Made by a program: the position numbers and the translations under genes
In this document: positions 25,128 through 32,967 of the stretch, one piece after another
Layout: each line of letters starts with the position of its first letter
Position numbering within the stretch: the first letter of the stretch is position 1
From: Treponema sp.
GTDB lineage: Bacteria; Spirochaetota; Spirochaetia; Treponematales; Breznakiellaceae
Length of the DNA: 39,171 bases
Assembly: GCA_009777735.1 (NCBI GenBank)
Contig: WRLF01000020.1
Span: 1 to 39,171 of the forward strand
Reading direction: 5' to 3'
The notes under the pieces: generated by a model
Seen by the model: only the letters and a program-made list of their open reading frames with translations
Told to the model about the DNA's origin: nothing
Database searches by the model: none

Positions 25128-26825
25128 TCAACCCACCCTGCGTGTAAATCGTATGCGTGAAATTATACATGGGATAATGATAAGCAGCGGAAAACACGCT
25201 AACCATATTTCAGGCACGGGAGATCGTTCGGAAAGATTAATGCTGTCCTGACGAATGATCCCGTTTTGCAGTTCATGGAACAGATCATTGAGCGGAAAGG
25301 GAGGGATATCCAACAGGGACGACTCTCCGGAAACTTCAGTGTCAACTACTGGTTCAGGAAGTCCGTCGGGAGCTAACCGGAAAGAACTCAAGGCAAACCC
25401 GGTCTCATGAAGAGACCCGGTCTCATGAAGAGACCTTAGCGAAAAAGTTGATTGAAAGATATAATGGTTATGGTAATCCTCCTCGGTTACCATTGTATCC
25501 GAAGGTAAAAATGAAAAATCCGCCGGCACTGCCCTGATGCCGGCAGTACCGGTTAAGGCAAAGGCAATCGCGATAATGGTACAGGGTATCATTGCCCATG
25601 AAAAACGAACCATCTCTGCAGCAGATTCGTAATCCAATAATGGTGACTTTTTGTGACGCGGAGGCAAACTTTTAACTTTAGCTCTGGGTGTCCGAAGAGA
25701 ACTCCGAAATGACGGTTTTCGGTCTCCCCGTATGGGAACCCGAAAGCCCAAAGAATTGCGGTCGAGTATCATTACCGGGGTAAAACGCTGATGTTCCGGA
25801 ACCCGCCTGCTTAAAATTGGGCCTTTAAGAGGTTTGAAAGTACTTTTGGGATGGGTAATGATATTTACGGTGCCTTTTGCCTTGTGACCGCGCTGCGCCA
25901 TAATTGGCGGTGCAATCCCGGGAACCGGGTTCGTTACCTGTTTAGAATGTTGCAGAGGTTCCCGCTTCTTTCCTGTCTCAAGCCGCAGCAAAATGGTAAA
26001 AATGCAGAAAAATAAAGCAAGAACAGACAGGTAAAAAAAGATGGGAAGGATTGAAAAAAAGGCAAGTGCACAAAAACCCGCAACAAGAACAAGCGAAAGG
26101 AACCATTGCAGCAATCTCCCTTTTAATGCCGGAGAAAATCGTTTTTGGCATTCCGCAAGAAACACCGCCAGGCCGGTGAGTATGGACAACAGTGCAAATC
26201 CGATTGTTCCGCCCAGTGCGAGCGGGGCAAGCGCCGGCAGACAGGGCAGCAATATACCGGCATGGGGCCGCAATAATGAGCGTAACTGCCGTATCGCCAA
26301 TAAAAATAAGAAAGCCAGGCAGAACAAAACAAACAGCAGTCCCGGGGAGTTTGCGATCCTAATAACGGATCCGGCATATTCAACCGAATAGGGAATACCT
26401 TCCATTGCTGCTTTCAGCCTGCTTTCATATACAGACCATGCAGAAGAGACCGGGATGTAGATGATACGTTTTTCATCCTGAACAAACAGAGACCTAAGTT
26501 TATCCGCATAACCGTCATTCCTTGGATCAAAAGAAAAAACACGTGTATGGTACCTGTCCAGCGGAACCTGCTCAATGTATCTAAAGTTATCAATATAAAA
26601 CCACTGCCCGGATTCTGAAAAAAATCCGGTAAAGCCGTGGTTTTCAAGACGTTCGGTGATTTCCCTGTCCGATACCGTTTCGCTGCAAATAAGTGCGGCA
26701 ATACCGCCGCTCCGGTCTGCAGCCGGAATGAAAGAAACTCCCCACAACCACAACCCTGCTGAACAAAGCAGAGAAACAACGGCAAGGGCAAGCCATATCC
26801 AGTTTCGGAAACGTCGTACTATCAT
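25128..26825 (-). CDS. Multi-pass membrane protein of unknown function
   Basis: 565 residues; not recognised. An N-terminal membrane helix (about 9-30) is followed by an extracytoplasmic region (about 31-150) and a block of five or six helices (about 152-280). A long basic cytoplasmic stretch (about 283-400, rich in Pro, Lys, Arg) comes next, then another helix (about 405-425), a second extracytoplasmic segment containing the duplicated SLHETG motif, and a C-terminal helix with a basic tail. It lies 9 nt after the PAP2-related gene and 39 nt before rnfC, so it is probably part of the same transcript. A link to the Rnf complex is possible by position only. No Shine-Dalgarno is visible. Confidence 0.6.
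   Translation of the reverse strand: MIVRRFRNWIWLALAVVSLLCSAGLWLWGVSFIPAADRSGGIAALICSETVSDREITERLENHGFTGFFSESGQWFYIDNFRYIEQVPLDRYHTRVFSFDPRNDGYADKLRSLFVQDEKRIIYIPVSSAWSVYESRLKAAMEGIPYSVEYAGSVIRIANSPGLLFVLFCLAFLFLLAIRQLRSLLRPHAGILLPCLPALAPLALGGTIGFALLSILTGLAVFLAECQKRFSPALKGRLLQWFLSLVLVAGFCALAFFSILPIFFYLSVLALFFCIFTILLRLETGKKREPLQHSKQVTNPVPGIAPPIMAQRGHKAKGTVNIITHPKSTFKPLKGPILSRRVPEHQRFTPVMILDRNSLGFRVPIRGDRKPSFRSSLRTPRAKVKSLPPRHKKSPLLDYESAAEMVRFSWAMIPCTIIAIAFALTGTAGIRAVPADFSFLPSDTMVTEEDYHNHYIFQSTFSLRSLHETGSLHETGFALSSFRLAPDGLPEPVVDTEVSGESSLLDIPPFPLNDLFHELQNGIIRQDSINLSERSPVPEIWLACFPLLIIIPCIISRIRFTRRVG
25399..25434 (-). repeat. Tandem 18-nt palindromic repeat inside the unknown membrane protein
   Basis: Two exact adjacent copies of CCGGTCTCATGAAGAGAC are present. 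Each copy with the following C is an interrupted palindrome (GGTCTC...GAGACC). In protein it yields the duplicated HETGSL-type hexapeptide. Perfect identity suggests a recent slippage duplication, so copy number may vary between strains. Confidence 0.85.
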
Positions 26826-26834
26826 TGCATATCA

Positions 26835-27392
26835 TCACAGTAAATGGAGGCCGGCGGCAATAAAAACGCCTAAAAACCCCCCAACAGCCACTTCCAGGGG
26901 TGTGTGTCCCTGAACTTCCCTGACAGTACAGAAATCAAGCCCGTGTTTTTCCGATGCCTGTTTCCCCAAATTATTCAGCGCCCGTGCCAAAAGACCTGCC
27001 GAACGCCTGACTCCCATCGCGTCCCGGAGTACAATCAGGGCAAACCAAAATGAAAAAATGAACAGGTTTGATGTTATTCCTTCGGCAAATGCAATGGAAG
27101 TGCATAAGGAACAAACCACAGCCGCATGGCTGGAAGGCATTCCTCCTGTACGCCACGTAATATACTCCATCAACTCCTTTTTTCTTCTTGTACGGTTTTT
27201 TAATATGTAAATGATGCCTTTAAGCATTTGGGCGGTAAACAAGCTAAAAAACGAGGATAAAAAAATAAGGTTTTCCAACAATGATTTCAGACCATCTGTT
27301 TCGGAAAAAGATTCCTCAAGCATGGTAATACCATGCAATTTGCCCGTTACTTTTGTCAAGGGTACGTAAAGTGACTTTTCCCTATTCCTCAT
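26835..27392 (-). CDS. Divergent PAP2-family membrane protein (DUF212/YuiD-like)
   Basis: 185 residues. DUF212 hallmarks are clear: TGGMPSSHAAVVCSL, VLRDAMGVRRSAG and the C-terminal EVQGHTPLEVAVGGFLGV, with three to four membrane helices. The family is distantly related to PAP2 phosphatases and has no firmly established substrate. The first residues (MRNREKSL) are encoded by a degenerate run of the 7-nt G-rich repeats described for aat, so the native start may be further in (for example MLEESFSETD). It is divergent from clpS, the two start codons only 19 nt apart, and heads the operon continuing through the rnf genes. Confidence 0.85.
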   Translation of the reverse strand: MRNREKSLYVPLTKVTGKLHGITMLEESFSETDGLKSLLENLIFLSSFFSLFTAQMLKGIIYILKNRTRRKKELMEYITWRTGGMPSSHAAVVCSLCTSIAFAEGITSNLFIFSFWFALIVLRDAMGVRRSAGLLARALNNLGKQASEKHGLDFCTVREVQGHTPLEVAVGGFLGVFIAAGLHLL

Positions 27393-27405
27393 TCTCTGCT
27401 ATAAT
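27377..27405 (+). promoter_or_regulatory. Putative clpS promoter, leaderless geometry
   Basis: A perfect TATAAT (27400-27405) ends 6 nt before the GTG start of clpS. The -35 region at 17-bp spacing is TTTCCC (27377-27382), a poor match. No Shine-Dalgarno is present. A TATAGC on the other strand (27403-27398) lies 5 nt before the divergent PAP2 gene ATG, so the two promoters would overlap. Confidence 0.45.
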
Positions 27406-27411
27406 CTGTCT

Positions 27412-27717
27412 GTGGGCAGTAAAACATTAAACAGACCAACAGAAAAAAACAGGCTAAAAGTCAAAGAACCGGATGAATATATGGTGATTCTGCTGAATGA
27501 TGATTATTCCACCATGGATTTTGTGGTGGAGGTTCTCATGGTGATTTTTCACAAAAAAATCGAGGAAGCAAATGCTATAATGCTGGATGTGCATAAAAAA
27601 GGTAAAGGCATTGTGGGAATGTACCCCTGGGATATTGCTGTTACCAAAGCAGAACAGGTTCATGCTGCGGCACGGGAAAATCAGTTCCCCCTCCGCTGTA
27701 TTGTAGAACAGATATAA
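27412..27717 (+). CDS. clpS: ClpS, N-degron adaptor of ClpAP
   Basis: 101 residues. ClpS binds proteins with N-terminal Leu, Phe, Tyr or Trp and delivers them to ClpA. Binding-pocket residues are present: LNDDYSTMDFV supplies the Asn-Asp-Asp loop and the Met gate, and DVHKKGKGIVG supplies the pocket His. The N-terminal tail of about 23 residues, needed in known systems for delivery to ClpA, is retained. The start is GTG, with no ribosome site and TATAAT 6 nt upstream. clpA follows 18 nt after the stop and aat after that, giving a single N-degron operon. Confidence 0.94.
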   Translation: MGSKTLNRPTEKNRLKVKEPDEYMVILLNDDYSTMDFVVEVLMVIFHKKIEEANAIMLDVHKKGKGIVGMYPWDIAVTKAEQVHAAARENQFPLRCIVEQI

Positions 27718-27735
27718 GATGGGAGATAATGAGTT

Positions 27736-30075
27736 ATGAGAATTTCGGGCCATGTGCAGGCCATAATCAATGCGGCATATAACGAGGCAAAAGCACGAAA
27801 CCACGAATACCTCACGCCGGAACATATACTCTATGCGGCGCTTTCTTTTGATGAGGTACAGGGAGTGCTTGCTTCCTGCGGTGCAAATACCGAACAGCTC
27901 AAAAGCGGGATGGAAAACTATTTTGAACAAAAAGTTCCGATTGTCAATGCAACGGCAGAGCCTACTCAGACAGTCGGCTTCCAGAGTGTTATCCAGCGGG
28001 CTTTTATGCAGAGCCACTCCGCCCAGAAGCAAATGGTTGATGTAGCGGACATTCTTGTATCCCTGTTTGACGAAGAACGAAACTACAGCGCTTATTACCT
28101 GCGCAAAGCCGGGATCAAACGGCTGGAACTGCTGGATATTCTTTCCCACGGAGAAGCCGGCAGTGTACTGGGAAATACGAAAAATACCGACGGAGACGGC
28201 AGCGGAAAATTCGCCGGTTTTCCCGATGAAGAAATACTCGAACAAGGTCACCGGACAAAGGGCAGCAGAAAACCTGCCCTGGAACGCTTTGCCTCTGACC
28301 TTACCGCACTGGCACGGGAGAACAAGCTGGAACCGTTTATCGGCAGGGAGGACGAGCTTGACCGCACCGTGCAAGTGCTGTGCCGCAGGCTAAAGAACAA
28401 CCCCATCCATGTCGGCGATTCCGGCGTGGGAAAAACAGCCGTTACCGAGGGGCTGGCACAGCGCATTGTCGCGGACAATGTACCCCCGCTGCTGAAAGAC
28501 TACAGCATTTTTGCCCTGGACATGGGCGCACTCATTGCCGGAACAAAATACCGCGGCGATTTTGAAGAACGGGTTAAGAGGGTAATCGAAGAAATGCTGA
28601 AAAAAGAAAAAGCTATCCTCTTTATTGACGAAATTCATACACTGGTTGGAGCCGGCGCTGTTTCAGGCGGCGCAATGGACGCGTCAAATATGCTCAAACC
28701 CGCGCTCACATCGGGAAAACTCCGTTGCATCGGTTCCACGACCCACGAAGAATACGGCAAGTTTTTTGAAAAAGACCGGGCGCTGTCTCGGCGTTTCCAG
28801 AAGATCGACATCAATGAACCATCTGAGGCGGATACCATAGCCATCCTCAATGGGCTTAAATCTAAATACGAAGATTATCATAAGGTGCATTACAGCGCCG
28901 ATGCCATCGAAGCAGCAGTGCACTTGTCAGCCCAATTCATCACCGAGCGCCGCCTGCCCGACAAAGCCATTGATGTCATTGACGAAGCCGGAGCTTATGC
29001 CCGCATCCTCGCTTACCAGCCGGTGGCAGAACAGATAATAGAGAACAGTGAACAGAGTACAAAACAGGAAGCTGAAATTCAATTTATTGATGTCGGGCTG
29101 CCGTTAATCGAAACAGTAGTTTCCAAAATTGCCCGTATACCGGAACGTTCGGTGGGCGAAAGCGAAAAAGATAAACTCCGCATGCTGGAAGAAAGACTAA
29201 AAGAGCGTGTTTTTGGGCAGGACAAAGCCATTGCCATGGTTGTGAAAGCCGTAAAACAATCCCGGGCAGGTTTCCGCATGGAAGGCAAACCGGTAGCAAA
29301 TTTCTTTTTTGCGGGGCCAACCGGTGTCGGCAAAACAGAGCTTGCACGCCAGCTTGCAGACATTCTCGGCATTGCCATGCTCCGGTTCGACATGAGCGAA
29401 TATCAGGAAAAATACACCCTGTCCCGGCTCATCGGCTCATCGCCGGGCTATGTGGGTTACGAAGACGGCGGGCAGCTCACCGACTCGGTGCGCAAGCAGC
29501 CCCATGCCGTTGTGCTGTTAGACGAAATCGAAAAAGCCCATCCCGATGTGTATAATATCCTTTTACAAATAATGGACTATGCAACACTTACCGACAACCA
29601 GGGGCGCAAGGCGGATTTCCGCAATGTCATATTGATAATGACAAGTAACGCCGGCGCGCGGGAAATCGGCAAGGGGCTTATCGGATTTGGCGAGCGCATC
29701 CAGGACGACAGCGCCGTTGATGAGGCGGTGGAAAAGATATTCACTCCGGAGTTCCGTAACCGCCTGGATGCAGTAGTCCGTTTCGGTCACCTTTCCCGTG
29801 AAATTATGGAATCGATTGTCCGCAAGGAAATAGCCCTCTTTGCCGCACAGCTTGCCGAAAAAAACGTAACCCTTACCGTTACCGACACCTGCATAGATAA
29901 ACTTGCCGAAGAAGGCTACAGCCGTGAATTCGGCGCACGCAATGCAGGAAGAATTATCGAAGATAAAATTAAAAGCTTCTTTGTCGATGAAGTCCTGTTC
30001 GGCCGGCTTTGCGGCGGCGGCAGCGCAACAGTTGACTGGCGCGATGGTGAATACAAGGTAGAAGTGAGGAGTTAG
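27736..30075 (+). CDS. clpA: ClpA, AAA+ unfoldase of the ClpAP protease
   Basis: 779 residues. An N-terminal Clp repeat domain (1-140) binds ClpS. Two AAA+ modules follow: the first with Walker A HVGDSGVGKT (about 226-236) and Walker B LFIDEIHTL, the second with FAGPTGVGKTEL (about 526) and LLDEIEKAHPD. LIGFG near 648 is the expected IGF-type loop that docks on ClpP, which is not encoded in the window. The M-domain of ClpB is absent, separating it from disaggregases. The ATG has GGGAG about 10 nt upstream. Its place between clpS and aat supports assignment to ClpA rather than ClpC. Confidence 0.96.
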   Translation: MRISGHVQAIINAAYNEAKARNHEYLTPEHILYAALSFDEVQGVLASCGANTEQLKSGMENYFEQKVPIVNATAEPTQTVGFQSVIQRAFMQSHSAQKQMVDVADILVSLFDEERNYSAYYLRKAGIKRLELLDILSHGEAGSVLGNTKNTDGDGSGKFAGFPDEEILEQGHRTKGSRKPALERFASDLTALARENKLEPFIGREDELDRTVQVLCRRLKNNPIHVGDSGVGKTAVTEGLAQRIVADNVPPLLKDYSIFALDMGALIAGTKYRGDFEERVKRVIEEMLKKEKAILFIDEIHTLVGAGAVSGGAMDASNMLKPALTSGKLRCIGSTTHEEYGKFFEKDRALSRRFQKIDINEPSEADTIAILNGLKSKYEDYHKVHYSADAIEAAVHLSAQFITERRLPDKAIDVIDEAGAYARILAYQPVAEQIIENSEQSTKQEAEIQFIDVGLPLIETVVSKIARIPERSVGESEKDKLRMLEERLKERVFGQDKAIAMVVKAVKQSRAGFRMEGKPVANFFFAGPTGVGKTELARQLADILGIAMLRFDMSEYQEKYTLSRLIGSSPGYVGYEDGGQLTDSVRKQPHAVVLLDEIEKAHPDVYNILLQIMDYATLTDNQGRKADFRNVILIMTSNAGAREIGKGLIGFGERIQDDSAVDEAVEKIFTPEFRNRLDAVVRFGHLSREIMESIVRKEIALFAAQLAEKNVTLTVTDTCIDKLAEEGYSREFGARNAGRIIEDKIKSFFVDEVLFGRLCGGGSATVDWRDGEYKVEVRS

Positions 30076-30080
30076 TTAAA

Positions 30081-30905
30081 ATGGGGACCGGGGATCAGGG
30101 ATCAGGGACCAGGGATTGTTGTTCGGAAAATAGTGCTGCTTCCGGGATATGCTCCGGTAATCCGAATAGCAGCTCTCAGCTCTCAGCTCTCAGCCCTCAA
30201 CCCCCGGTCCCTGATCCCCCATTCCCCTACCTGAACGAAAACGATCGGTACTTGTTCCCGCCGCCGGAAACCTGGGAGGACTGGATAATAGCTGTAGGAG
30301 GGAATCTTTCTCCGGGAATGCTGCTGTCCGCCTACGAACAGGGAATTTTTCCCTGGTACGGTCCGGAAGATCCCATTCTCTGGCAGTCACCCGATCCGCG
30401 CATGCTGATATTTCCCGAAACGCTCCATATCTCGCGTTCCATGAAAAAAATTCTTGACAATAATGTGTTTGAGATCGCTTTGAACCGGGACTTTGCCGCC
30501 GTTATTTGCGGCTGCGCCGAAACAAAACGCCCCAGCCAGGGAGGAACCTGGATCACTGCGGACATCATCACCGCCTATACCGAAATGCACCGCCTTGGCT
30601 GGGCGTTGTCGGCAGAGGCATACCTTGATGGGGAACTGGCCGGGGGCTGTTACGGTGTGCGAATAGGCAAGGCTTTTTTCGGGGAATCCATGTTTGCGAA
30701 AAAACCCAATGCATCAAAAGCTGCCTTCCTCAGCCTGGCATGTTTCCTTTTTGCCAACGGCGTGGAATTCATCGACTGCCAGGTTCCCACAGATCATCTG
30801 CGCAGTCTTGGCGGAAAAGTTATGAGCCGCATGAATTTTTTGGCATTGCTGAAGGAAACGCTTTTACCTTTCCCCATTCCCTATTCCCCGCTCTCCATAG
30901 TATAA
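30081..30905 (+). CDS. aat: Leucyl/phenylalanyl-tRNA-protein transferase with repeat-derived ends
   Basis: 274 residues. Aat transfers Leu or Phe from tRNA to proteins with N-terminal Arg or Lys, creating ClpS substrates. The core from about residue 50 is typical: GGNLSPGMLLSAYEQGIFPW, LWQSPDPR, SQGGTWI, YGVRIGKAFFGESMF and QVPTDHLRSLG. The first 48 residues are low-complexity (GTGDQGSGTRD; SSQLSALSPQPP) and are encoded by heptanucleotide repeats. No alternative ATG lies between them and the core, and GAGGAG precedes ATG 30081. The last residues (LPFPIPYSPLSIV) also come from heptad repeats. The start is 5 nt after the clpA stop; the stop codon lies within the -10 box of the EF-G gene. Confidence 0.92.
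   Translation: MGTGDQGSGTRDCCSENSAASGICSGNPNSSSQLSALSPQPPVPDPPFPYLNENDRYLFPPPETWEDWIIAVGGNLSPGMLLSAYEQGIFPWYGPEDPILWQSPDPRMLIFPETLHISRSMKKILDNNVFEIALNRDFAAVICGCAETKRPSQGGTWITADIITAYTEMHRLGWALSAEAYLDGELAGGCYGVRIGKAFFGESMFAKKPNASKAAFLSLACFLFANGVEFIDCQVPTDHLRSLGGKVMSRMNFLALLKETLLPFPIPYSPLSIV
30084..30118 (+). repeat. Heptanucleotide array, 5' end of aat
   Basis: Five consecutive 7-nt units read GGGACCG, GGGATCA, GGGATCA, GGGACCA, GGGATTG. Seven is not a multiple of three, so successive units are translated in different frames as GDQGSGTRD-like residues. The 13-nt segment 30098-30110 is an exact inverted match to 30206-30218. Confidence 0.85.
30171..30218 (+). repeat. Heptanucleotide array and inverted arm, N-terminal region of aat
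   Basis: Three exact AGCTCTC units (30171-30191), one AGCCCTC, and then a stretch whose complement reads GGGATCAGGGACC-GGGG. On the minus strand the whole block is a run of GAGCTGA and GGGATCA-type heptads. Together with the array at 30084-30118 it bounds a roughly 135-bp segment with inverted ends. Confidence 0.8.
30868..30895 (+). repeat. Heptanucleotide array, 3' end of aat
   Basis: Units CTTTCCC, CATTCCC, TATTCCC and CGCTCTC run to within ten bases of the aat stop. On the minus strand these are GGGAATA, GGGAATG and GGGAAAG, the same style of G-rich heptad as at the 5' end. A degenerate relative (TTTTCCC, TATTCCT, CATTCTC) lies at 27377-27397 upstream of clpS. Confidence 0.7.
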
Positions 30906-30906
30906 T
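30901..30906 (+). promoter_or_regulatory. Putative -10 box of the EF-G gene, leaderless geometry
   Basis: A perfect TATAAT overlaps the aat stop codon and ends 5 nt before the EF-G ATG. No Shine-Dalgarno is present. The -35 region is poor (TTCCCT at 30877-30882, 18-bp spacing) and falls in heptad-repeat sequence. Confidence 0.42.
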
Positions 30907-30911
30907 ATTCC

Positions 30912-32939
30912 ATGCTGCGATCCATGCGTAACATCGGCATTATGGCGCACATAGATGCCGGCAAGACTACTACCACTGAACGTATTCTCTTTTACACCGG
31001 CAAAAGCCACCGCATCGGCGAGGTTGATGACGGCGAAGCGACCATGGACTGGATGGAACAGGAGCAGCAACGGGGAATAACCATTCAAAGTGCGGCAACG
31101 ACCACGTACTGGAAAAACCACCAGATCAACATTATCGACACGCCTGGACATGTTGATTTTACCGCCGAGGTTGAGCGTTCTTTACGGGTGCTGGACGGAG
31201 CAATCGCTGTTTTTGATGCGGTGCACGGCGTAGAGGCACAGACGGAGACGGTGTGGCGGCAGGCGCAGCGCTATCAGGTTCCCTGCATTGGCTATGTGAA
31301 CAAAATGGACAGAATGGGCGCTGATTTTTTTGCCGCACTTGAAGATGTCCGAAAGAAACTTGCTGTCAATGCCGTTGCGCTGCAAATCCCCATTATGAAA
31401 GACGGATCATTTGAAGGCATAATCGATCTCATTGAAATGAAAGAAATTCGCTGGGAGGGAAACGGCGGCGAGAACATGACAGAAACGCCGGTTGCCCCGG
31501 AACGTGAAAAAGCGGCAAAAGAATGGCGGGAAAAACTCATTGACGCACTTTCCAATGTTTCCGATGCTGTTACCGAAAAATACCTTGCCGGAGAAGAACT
31601 CGATGCCGCCTTGATTCGCGCAGAACTGCGAAAGGCGGTTTTGCAACGTCTGATACTGCCCATGTTTACCGGTGCGTCCCGGCGTAATCTGGGCGTACAG
31701 CCCCTCATTGATGCAATTGTTGACTACCTTCCCGCCCCCGATGAAGTCCCTCCTGCTGCAGGCCATCACCTCAAAAAAGAAGAAGATATAAGCATCCCCT
31801 GTGATCCCAAAGGCCAGCCGCTGGGTCTCGTGTTCAAAATTCAAAACGACCGCGAAGCGGGAAGCCTCTGTTATGTGCGGATGTATTCCGGTTCGCTCAA
31901 ACCGGGCAGCGCGGTATTTAACACAGGTAAAAAAAAGCGTGAGCGGGCCAACCGTATTTTACGGATGCATTCCAACAAAAGCGACGTGCTGGATGAATTA
32001 AAAGCCGGGGACATCGGCGTCGTTATCGGGATGAAGCTGGCACAGACCGGGGATACTGTCGGCAGTGAAGGCTGGCCCGTACTGCTGGAAAAAATGCAGT
32101 TCCCCGAGCCGGTGGTTTCTGTTTCCATCGAACCCAAAACAATTTCCGAGCAGGACAAACTCAAGGACATTCTTGCCATATTGAGCAAGGAAGATCCCAC
32201 ATTCACCACCAGAGAAAACGACGAAACCGGTCAGCTTATTATCTCCGGCATGGGAGAACTGCATCTTGATGTACTGGTAACACGGATACTCAAAGATTTT
32301 AATGTAAGCGCAAAGGTTGGAAAGCCCCAGGTCACTTACCGAGAATCAATCAGCGCGGTCAACGATCACCGTGAAGAATTTTCGCGGACCATCGGCGGAA
32401 AAGAAAATGCAGCGGCTATTACCCTGCGGGTTGAACCTGCACAGCGTGGTACCGGAAACAAATTTGTCTGCGCGGTGAAACGCAAAGACATCCCCGAAGA
32501 AATTTACAGCGCCGTTGAGCGCGGGGTAACGGGGGCGTTTACGTCCGGCATAGTCATGGGTTACCCCTGCATCGATATACTGGTGACAGTCACGGATATG
32601 GGGTACTCGGAACTGAACGGCACGGAGTTTGCATTTGAAGCCTGCGCCAGCATGGCGTTTGACGAAGCGTGCCGCGCCGCCGCTCCCATTCTTCTGGAGC
32701 CGATAATGGCAGTAGACCTTACCAGCCCCCACGAATTTGTCGGCGAGGTAATGAGCCTCGTTACCCAGCGCGGCGGTCAGGTTCTCAGCCTGAACTCAAA
32801 AGCCGATATCGATGAAATTAAAACCCTGGCGCCCATGGCACAGATGTTCGGTTTTATGACTTCACTGCGCAGTGTCAGTCAGGGCCGGGCAAGTTTCAGC
32901 ATGGAATTCTCGCACTTTGAAAAGAAATCGGGAAAGTAA
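30912..32939 (+). CDS. fusA: Elongation factor G (spirochaete/mitochondrial-type)
   Basis: 675 residues. GTPase motifs are AHIDAGKTTTTER (about 11-23), RGITIQSAATT, DTPGHVDF (about 76) and NKMDR (about 132). Domains II-V follow, with the domain IV segment VTYRESI and the C-terminal GGQVLSLNSKADIDEIKTLAPMAQMFGF. The GEVDDGEATMDWMEQEQQRG segment resembles the two EF-G types of spirochaetes, which are related to mitochondrial EF-G1/EF-G2 and divide translocation and ribosome recycling. I cannot say which role this copy has. No ribosomal-protein operon surrounds it, unlike canonical fusA. The ATG lacks a Shine-Dalgarno. Confidence 0.93.
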   Translation: MLRSMRNIGIMAHIDAGKTTTTERILFYTGKSHRIGEVDDGEATMDWMEQEQQRGITIQSAATTTYWKNHQINIIDTPGHVDFTAEVERSLRVLDGAIAVFDAVHGVEAQTETVWRQAQRYQVPCIGYVNKMDRMGADFFAALEDVRKKLAVNAVALQIPIMKDGSFEGIIDLIEMKEIRWEGNGGENMTETPVAPEREKAAKEWREKLIDALSNVSDAVTEKYLAGEELDAALIRAELRKAVLQRLILPMFTGASRRNLGVQPLIDAIVDYLPAPDEVPPAAGHHLKKEEDISIPCDPKGQPLGLVFKIQNDREAGSLCYVRMYSGSLKPGSAVFNTGKKKRERANRILRMHSNKSDVLDELKAGDIGVVIGMKLAQTGDTVGSEGWPVLLEKMQFPEPVVSVSIEPKTISEQDKLKDILAILSKEDPTFTTRENDETGQLIISGMGELHLDVLVTRILKDFNVSAKVGKPQVTYRESISAVNDHREEFSRTIGGKENAAAITLRVEPAQRGTGNKFVCAVKRKDIPEEIYSAVERGVTGAFTSGIVMGYPCIDILVTVTDMGYSELNGTEFAFEACASMAFDEACRAAAPILLEPIMAVDLTSPHEFVGEVMSLVTQRGGQVLSLNSKADIDEIKTLAPMAQMFGFMTSLRSVSQGRASFSMEFSHFEKKSGK

Positions 32940-32967
32940 ATACGAATGCTTGAAAAGGCATTAACCA

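Noticed and set aside
27454..28374. 306-codon open frame on the minus strand across clpS and clpA
   Set aside because: It lies antisense to two clearly identified genes, its protein is Phe/Cys/His-rich with no family signature, and it has no ribosome site. It is a shadow frame.
30084..30218. Repeat region as a CRISPR array
   Set aside because: Units are 7 nt, directly abutting, with no spacers, and no cas genes are present.
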